A stretch of DNA of 64,000 nt. Origin: Ilyomonas sp965214235 (GTDB lineage: Bacteria; Bacteroidota; Bacteroidia; Chitinophagales; Chitinophagaceae). The DNA is taken from positions 1,178,001 through 1,242,000 of the forward strand of contig CBDCBH010000003.1 in assembly GCA_965214235.1 (NCBI GenBank). The letters are read 5' to 3'. Of this stretch, positions 59,835-64,000 are shown one piece after another. The notes under the pieces were generated by a model. The model saw nothing but the letters and a program-made list of their open reading frames with translations, did no database searches and was not told the origin of the DNA. The first letter of the stretch is position 1; every line of letters starts with the position of its first letter. A program made the position numbers and the translations under genes.

Positions 59835-62800
59835 TTACTTCTTTTTTAATCCTTCCAGGTATTCTAACAAATTCGCCAAATCTTGTGAAGACATGCTTTG
59901 ATATAAACCTTCCGGCATCATGCTTTCTTTCATTTGTGTCATGGCTAATACATCAGCGGTTTTCAATTGTTTGCGATTACCGCCGGGCATTTTCAAATCA
60001 ATATCCGTTTCGGTTTTGCTTGCCAGGATGCCAGATAAATTTGAGCCGTCTTTCATTTTTATCGTCCAGCCTTCATAGCCATAACTAATGCCTGCCGATG
60101 GATGTTCAATGGCAGCCAGCAACCCTTCTTTCGGCAACTTACTTCCGATTTCAGAAAGCTTCGGACCAAAATCATTGCCTGTATTATTCACCTGGTGGCA
60201 AACACTGCATGTGCTGACAAATATCCTGGAACCTGCATCAGCATTGGGTTTTAAAGCTACCAGATCTTTCATCGCCGGGGCAGGTTTTGCATTTGTTTTT
60301 GCTCCATTTTCGGGCAGGTAAGTAGCCGCTTCGGCACGCACCGAACCACGCCATGCACCACTTACACTGGCAACTACATCGGGTATTAAATTAGCCGGAA
60401 CTTTCTTTTCTTTTAGTATCTGCAACACCCTGTCTTCACCACTATTGCTATTACCAATACTGTGCGCCGCTTGTTTGCGTAAAGGCAAATTGTATTGGTT
60501 AGATAAGGCAACCGTTTGCAGCATGTTTACCGATTCTGTGCTGCCAACGCCAGCAAGCGATTGTATTAACCGCAATTGTTGTGCGGTATCGTTTCCGTTT
60601 AATACTTTCCAGGCTAAAACATCGCCATGCAGTTGCAATAACAAACCTGCTGCATTTTTACCAATGTTCTCGCCAGATTTGTTTACAGCCAATTGCAGGA
60701 GGTTTGCATTTTGAGAACTCACTTCGTAACGGTTCACCAGTTCAATGTATTCATCGGTTCCGTTTATCGAATGAAGTACATTGGCTAATACTTTTTGTGC
60801 AACCGGAGATTGTGCAACCGTTCTGCTCTTTAGCGCATAAAGCACAAGTTTATTTACTTGCATACTATCGCCTGTGTTGTTGGTCAGCATAGACAACAAT
60901 ATTCTTTCTTTTAGTGGATCATTAGTAAAATCAAAGGCGCGGAAATATTTCAAACGATTGGATAAAGCAACGCTTTCATCTGATGCTAATTTTGCCAGAT
61001 AAGGCAAGGCTTTTTTAGTTCTCGCACGCCACACAATATCGCGCGAAGCTTCTGTTGCTAACGGGTCTTTTATTTTATTAAGATATGCTGTAAAAAAAGC
61101 GTCCCACTGTGTATCGGCACCGATGCCCAAGGCTTCCAGGTACCATCGGTCTTTACCATCGTATTGTGCCGCTAAAGAAGCCCACAACGCAGCCGATTCG
61201 GGCGAATGATTGTGATGCAATGCCAGCGCACATTCGCGTCTTACCCCTGCATCGGCATCGTTCTGTAAGGCAGATACAACGCCGGTTACGTTATTTTTTA
61301 ATTCAACTGCGGCTCTTATTCCGGTAATGCGCAAGTCGGGGTTGTTATCTTTAATGGCTTCGCTGATGTATGGCGAAGTATTCATGTCTTTCATCTTTAC
61401 TAACACCCAAAAAGCTCTTGCCCGCATACGCGGATCGGCGTTGTTATCGTGCCATAACTTCTCTAATTGGGGCACTGCATTTTTGCCCATGTTTTGCAAT
61501 GTTGTAAACGCATGATAACGCACCGATAAATTTGGATTTTGCAATGCTTCTATTGCGCCTACCGGCGTTGTATAATCTTGTTTAGAAATGTTGTATGATG
61601 AAGAAGCTGAAGGCGGCGCTACGCGATAAATTCTTCCGCGCACCTGGTCGCCCGCCTGGTGCCCGCCAACGCCGGGATCGTACCAATCGGCAACCATGAT
61701 AGAGCCATCGGGCGCGGCGCATACATCAGCCGGACGAAACCAACGGTCTTTTTCTCCTTGTAAAATATTAATGATGCTTGCCTTGTAGCCGGCTCCGTTT
61801 TTATTGATTGTATAACTGCGCACTACATTCGGACCGGCATCGCAATGGATTAATTCATCGTGAAATTCCTTTGGCAATAAAGCCCCTTCATACACCAACA
61901 TTCCCGTGGGCGAACCAGCGAAGGTTTGTAATAAATTCGGCACTACACCGGGGTCATTCAAATGCCAGTGCCGCAAGGGAATGGAGTCTTCAATATTGGT
62001 GCGGTTCGCCTGCCAGCCTGCGCCTGTCATTTCATCGGTATAACCATAATTTCCGTGTTGCATCACGTAGTTAATTCGTGTGCCGCGGTTGCCATCATCG
62101 TCATTATCGCTTTGCCATAACGTGCCGTAACTATCTACTGCCACTTCGTAAGGATTGCGAAAATTCTGACCCAAACATTCCACATGCGAACCATCCACAT
62201 CGCAACGAAACACCAAACCCTGCCTGTATTTTTTCTGACTGATTACATCGCCATCCTGATCAAGTACAGGCTTGTTGTTTTTATCGCGCAACTGCATTCC
62301 TGCATTGCCCATGTTAAAGTACAATTTACCATCTGCACCAAATGTAAACGCATGTACGCCATGATCGTGCTGCTCGCCGCTGATGCCTTGAAAAAGAATC
62401 TCTTTGCGGTCGGCTTTATCATCGCCATTATCATCATAAAACACCCACACATAAGGGCTTTGCGATACAATTACTTTATTGCCCAGCACACAAATGCCAA
62501 GCGGCGCATTAATTTCAGGACCCTGGTAAAACACCTTTGCCGTATCGGCTTTACCATCGCCGTTAGTGTCTTCTAAAATCATAATTCTATCACCCAACAC
62601 ATTTACCGGATTGCCGTTAATGGCAGGACGATAATTGTAAGCTTCGTTCACCCAAACCCTTCCCTTTTCATCTACATCAATATTGGTTGGATTCTTCAGC
62701 ATCGGCTCTGTTGCATACGTGTGTACTTCCAAATCTTTTGCAACGGTTAAACCTTTCAATGCATTTTCAGGAAGATGTTTTTGCGCATCGGTTAAGCTAT

Positions 62801-62927
62801 CAGGCGATGCTGTTGTATTGGCATGATTTGCCTGTTTGCCGTTAAAGTTGTTTTTGCAGGAAAGAACAAAAAAAAGAAGCAGTACATACGCAGAATATGG
62901 AGTAAAAGAAAAGCGATAAGTAGTCAT
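59835..62927 (-). CDS. PVC-type HEAT-repeat/cytochrome c dehydrogenase-like lipoprotein
   Basis: About 1030 residues, start ATG 62927 or 62939. Lipoprotein signal with LLFFVLSCKNN. Residues about 45-460 form a beta-propeller dehydrogenase-like domain (VWVNEAYNYRPAINGNPVNV, MILEDTNGDGKADTAKVFYQ, EQHDHGVHAFTFGADGKLYF). HEAT-like helical repeats span about 480-850 (VRYHAFTTLQNMGKNAVPQL, DAGVRRECALALHH). A C-terminal c-type haem site, FVSTCSVCHQVNNTG, follows near residue 905. The architecture is the putative membrane-bound dehydrogenase family common in Planctomycetes and Bacteroidetes; substrate probably a sugar or alcohol, but unknown. Monocistronic. Confidence 0.88.
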   Translation of the reverse strand: MTTYRFSFTPYSAYVLLLFFVLSCKNNFNGKQANHANTTASPDSLTDAQKHLPENALKGLTVAKDLEVHTYATEPMLKNPTNIDVDEKGRVWVNEAYNYRPAINGNPVNVLGDRIMILEDTNGDGKADTAKVFYQGPEINAPLGICVLGNKVIVSQSPYVWVFYDDNGDDKADRKEILFQGISGEQHDHGVHAFTFGADGKLYFNMGNAGMQLRDKNNKPVLDQDGDVISQKKYRQGLVFRCDVDGSHVECLGQNFRNPYEVAVDSYGTLWQSDNDDDGNRGTRINYVMQHGNYGYTDEMTGAGWQANRTNIEDSIPLRHWHLNDPGVVPNLLQTFAGSPTGMLVYEGALLPKEFHDELIHCDAGPNVVRSYTINKNGAGYKASIINILQGEKDRWFRPADVCAAPDGSIMVADWYDPGVGGHQAGDQVRGRIYRVAPPSASSSYNISKQDYTTPVGAIEALQNPNLSVRYHAFTTLQNMGKNAVPQLEKLWHDNNADPRMRARAFWVLVKMKDMNTSPYISEAIKDNNPDLRITGIRAAVELKNNVTGVVSALQNDADAGVRRECALALHHNHSPESAALWASLAAQYDGKDRWYLEALGIGADTQWDAFFTAYLNKIKDPLATEASRDIVWRARTKKALPYLAKLASDESVALSNRLKYFRAFDFTNDPLKERILLSMLTNNTGDSMQVNKLVLYALKSRTVAQSPVAQKVLANVLHSINGTDEYIELVNRYEVSSQNANLLQLAVNKSGENIGKNAAGLLLQLHGDVLAWKVLNGNDTAQQLRLIQSLAGVGSTESVNMLQTVALSNQYNLPLRKQAAHSIGNSNSGEDRVLQILKEKKVPANLIPDVVASVSGAWRGSVRAEAATYLPENGAKTNAKPAPAMKDLVALKPNADAGSRIFVSTCSVCHQVNNTGNDFGPKLSEIGSKLPKEGLLAAIEHPSAGISYGYEGWTIKMKDGSNLSGILASKTETDIDLKMPGGNRKQLKTADVLAMTQMKESMMPEGLYQSMSSQDLANLLEYLEGLKKK

Positions 62928-63071
62928 AGAATATGGCATTTAAAGGCATGAAAATACAGCAATATATTTTTTGTTGAATATAGAAATAACATGGGCTGTA
63001 AAAGATAATGAGAAATGAATACTTAGTAAAAGAAAACCTGTTGTGGCATTACCAATTTATTCTGCAAATTA

Positions 63072-64000
63072 TTATAATAACAGCTTTTCAAAAGCTGCAT
63101 GATAATGTTCAAACTGAAAGCTCTTTATTATTTGGTGCATGTTGGCTTCTATTTTATCATTACATAAGTTGCCGATGCTGCCTTCGTGCGTGTGATGGAT
63201 TTGTGTTGAATAATAAAACCTGTTTTCTTCAATATCAAGCCCTACTTTTTTATACGCATCCCGAAAAGGAACACCGTTTAAAACAAGCTTGTTCACTTCT
63301 TCTACGCTGAATAAATACTTATACTTTTCATCACTTAAAATATCTTTCTTCACTTCCATATTGGTTATCATCAACCCAATCATATCCATGCAATTATGCA
63401 GCGTTTGAAAAGCAGGAAACAAATGCTCTTTTAAAAGTTGTAAATCGCGATGATAACCGGAGGGAAGGTTGGTTGTCATCAATATAATTTCGTTAGGCAA
63501 AGCCTTGATGCGATTGCAATAGGAACGTATGAGTTCAAATACATCGGGGTTTTTTTTGTGAGGCATGATGCTGCTGCCGGTAGTAAGTTCGGGCGGAAAA
63601 GAAATAAAGCCAAAATTTTGGTTGAGATACAATGTTGCATCCATACTTAGCCTGGCTAACGTATCTGCCAGGTTTGCCAATGAGGACGCAACAATGCGCT
63701 CGGCTTTTCCGCGTCCCATCTGCGCATAAATAACATTATAATTTAGATCGGCAAAACCCAATAGCTGCGTGGTTATTGTACGGTTAATGGGAAAAGATGA
63801 ACCATAACCAGCCGCCGAACCCAAAGGGTTTTTATTTACTACATCGTAAGCAGATTTTACTACAATCATATCATCTACCAAACTTTCTGCATAAGCACCT
63901 AACCACAAGCCAAATGAAGAAGGCATAGCAAGTTGAAGATGTGTGTACCCAGGCAATAAATCATCTTTTAATTTATCGCTTTTTTTAATTAATAATTGAA
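63072..64000 (-). CDS. argH: Argininosuccinate lyase, 5' end beyond window
   Basis: C-terminal part of ArgH (fumarase/aspartase superfamily), last step of arginine synthesis: argininosuccinate to arginine and fumarate. Visible: PGYTHLQLAMPSSFGLWLGA, NPLGSAAGYGSSFPINR, and the mobile-loop signature GSSIMPHKKNPDVFEL with the catalytic serine. The frame remains open through the right edge, so the N-terminal portion is outside. RocD earlier in the window uses ornithine, so arginine metabolism is represented at both ends. Confidence 0.95.
   Translation of the reverse strand, partial: QLLIKKSDKLKDDLLPGYTHLQLAMPSSFGLWLGAYAESLVDDMIVVKSAYDVVNKNPLGSAAGYGSSFPINRTITTQLLGFADLNYNVIYAQMGRGKAERIVASSLANLADTLARLSMDATLYLNQNFGFISFPPELTTGSSIMPHKKNPDVFELIRSYCNRIKALPNEIILMTTNLPSGYHRDLQLLKEHLFPAFQTLHNCMDMIGLMITNMEVKKDILSDEKYKYLFSVEEVNKLVLNGVPFRDAYKKVGLDIEENRFYYSTQIHHTHEGSIGNLCNDKIEANMHQIIKSFQFEHYHAAFEKLLL

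Noticed and set aside
59667..59849. 60-residue frame in the gap between the T9SS-type gene and the large lipoprotein
   Set aside because: GTG start, low-complexity Lys/Gln/Thr tail from an AT-rich aaacaaac run; no recognisable domain.
63008..63310. 100-residue plus-strand frame opposite argH
   Set aside because: Antisense to a strong argH reading frame.
1..64000. tRNA, rRNA or CRISPR structures
   Set aside because: Looked for TpsiC-like GTTCRA-TC pairs, acceptor stems and evenly spaced direct repeats; none found. The word repeats lack regular spacers and are not CRISPR.

Overview
The window is a continuous stretch of a low-GC Bacteroidetes chromosome, most likely from the Chitinophagaceae or a close relative. 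The evidence is a fragment with a type IX secretion sorting domain (YPNPAKN), a type III glutamine synthetase, DUF5020, LruC and head-GIN proteins, a CrtZ-type carotenoid hydroxylase, TTG-N19/20-TAnnTTTG promoters and near absence of Shine-Dalgarno sequences. About sixty protein genes are packed on both strands, mostly singly or in short operons. I found no rRNA, tRNA, CRISPR array, prophage or complete insertion sequence.

Layout. 1-8.6 kb: 3' part of ribD, a DUF937-like gene with a frameshifted membrane gene behind it, AlkB repair dioxygenase, a ThuA-like protein, ApaG, a Lys/Ala-rich histone H1-like protein, DUF2071 and CoA-binding proteins, a YkuK RNase H-like protein, an LpxD homologue, a candidate small RNA or leader, and a pseudouridine synthase. 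8.6-12.5 kb: overlapping carotenoid genes (crtZ, a CruF-like gene, a CrtD/CrtI desaturase), divergent from a sterol-desaturase-family gene. 12.5-24.3 kb: threonine aldolase, DUF5020, a membrane protein with a lectin-like domain, MsrB, an LruC lipoprotein, OsmC, MGMT, ornithine aminotransferase, UvsE and a PhnB-like protein. 24.4-31.7 kb: rpsL-rpsG, ilvE, rdgB, a ComA homologue, aroE and glnN. 31.8-42.7 kb: a polytopic membrane protein, a three-gene RND efflux operon, an HxlR/SDR divergent pair, a structured intergenic repeat and a head-GIN protein. 42.7-49.6 kb: htpG, an OmpA-family protein with calcium-type repeats, a polyprenyl synthase and recJ. 49.6-56.1 kb: a DUF433/DUF5615 toxin-antitoxin locus with a broken toxin, UDP-xylose synthesis (ugd, uxs) and PAPS synthesis (cysC, cysD, cysN). 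56.4-64 kb: an ABC-2 permease, an esterase, a GNAT acetyltransferase, a T9SS-type gene with an in-frame stop, a large HEAT/cytochrome c lipoprotein and the 3' part of argH.

Functional themes (inference): DNA damage and oxidative stress defence is well represented (AlkB, MGMT, UvsE, RecJ, RdgB, MsrB, OsmC, carotenoids), as are cell-surface chemistry (carotenoids, UDP-xylose, PAPS, LpxD) and nitrogen/amino-acid metabolism (GlnN, IlvE, RocD, AroE, ArgH).

The observations most worth checking are the candidate small RNA at about 7911-7984, the structured GC-rich repeat at 41735-41845, three genes each broken by a single change (1572-1783, 49580-49903, 59074-59661), probable operators upstream of glnN and between the HxlR and SDR genes, and a recurrent class of degenerate word repeats confined to intergenic DNA.
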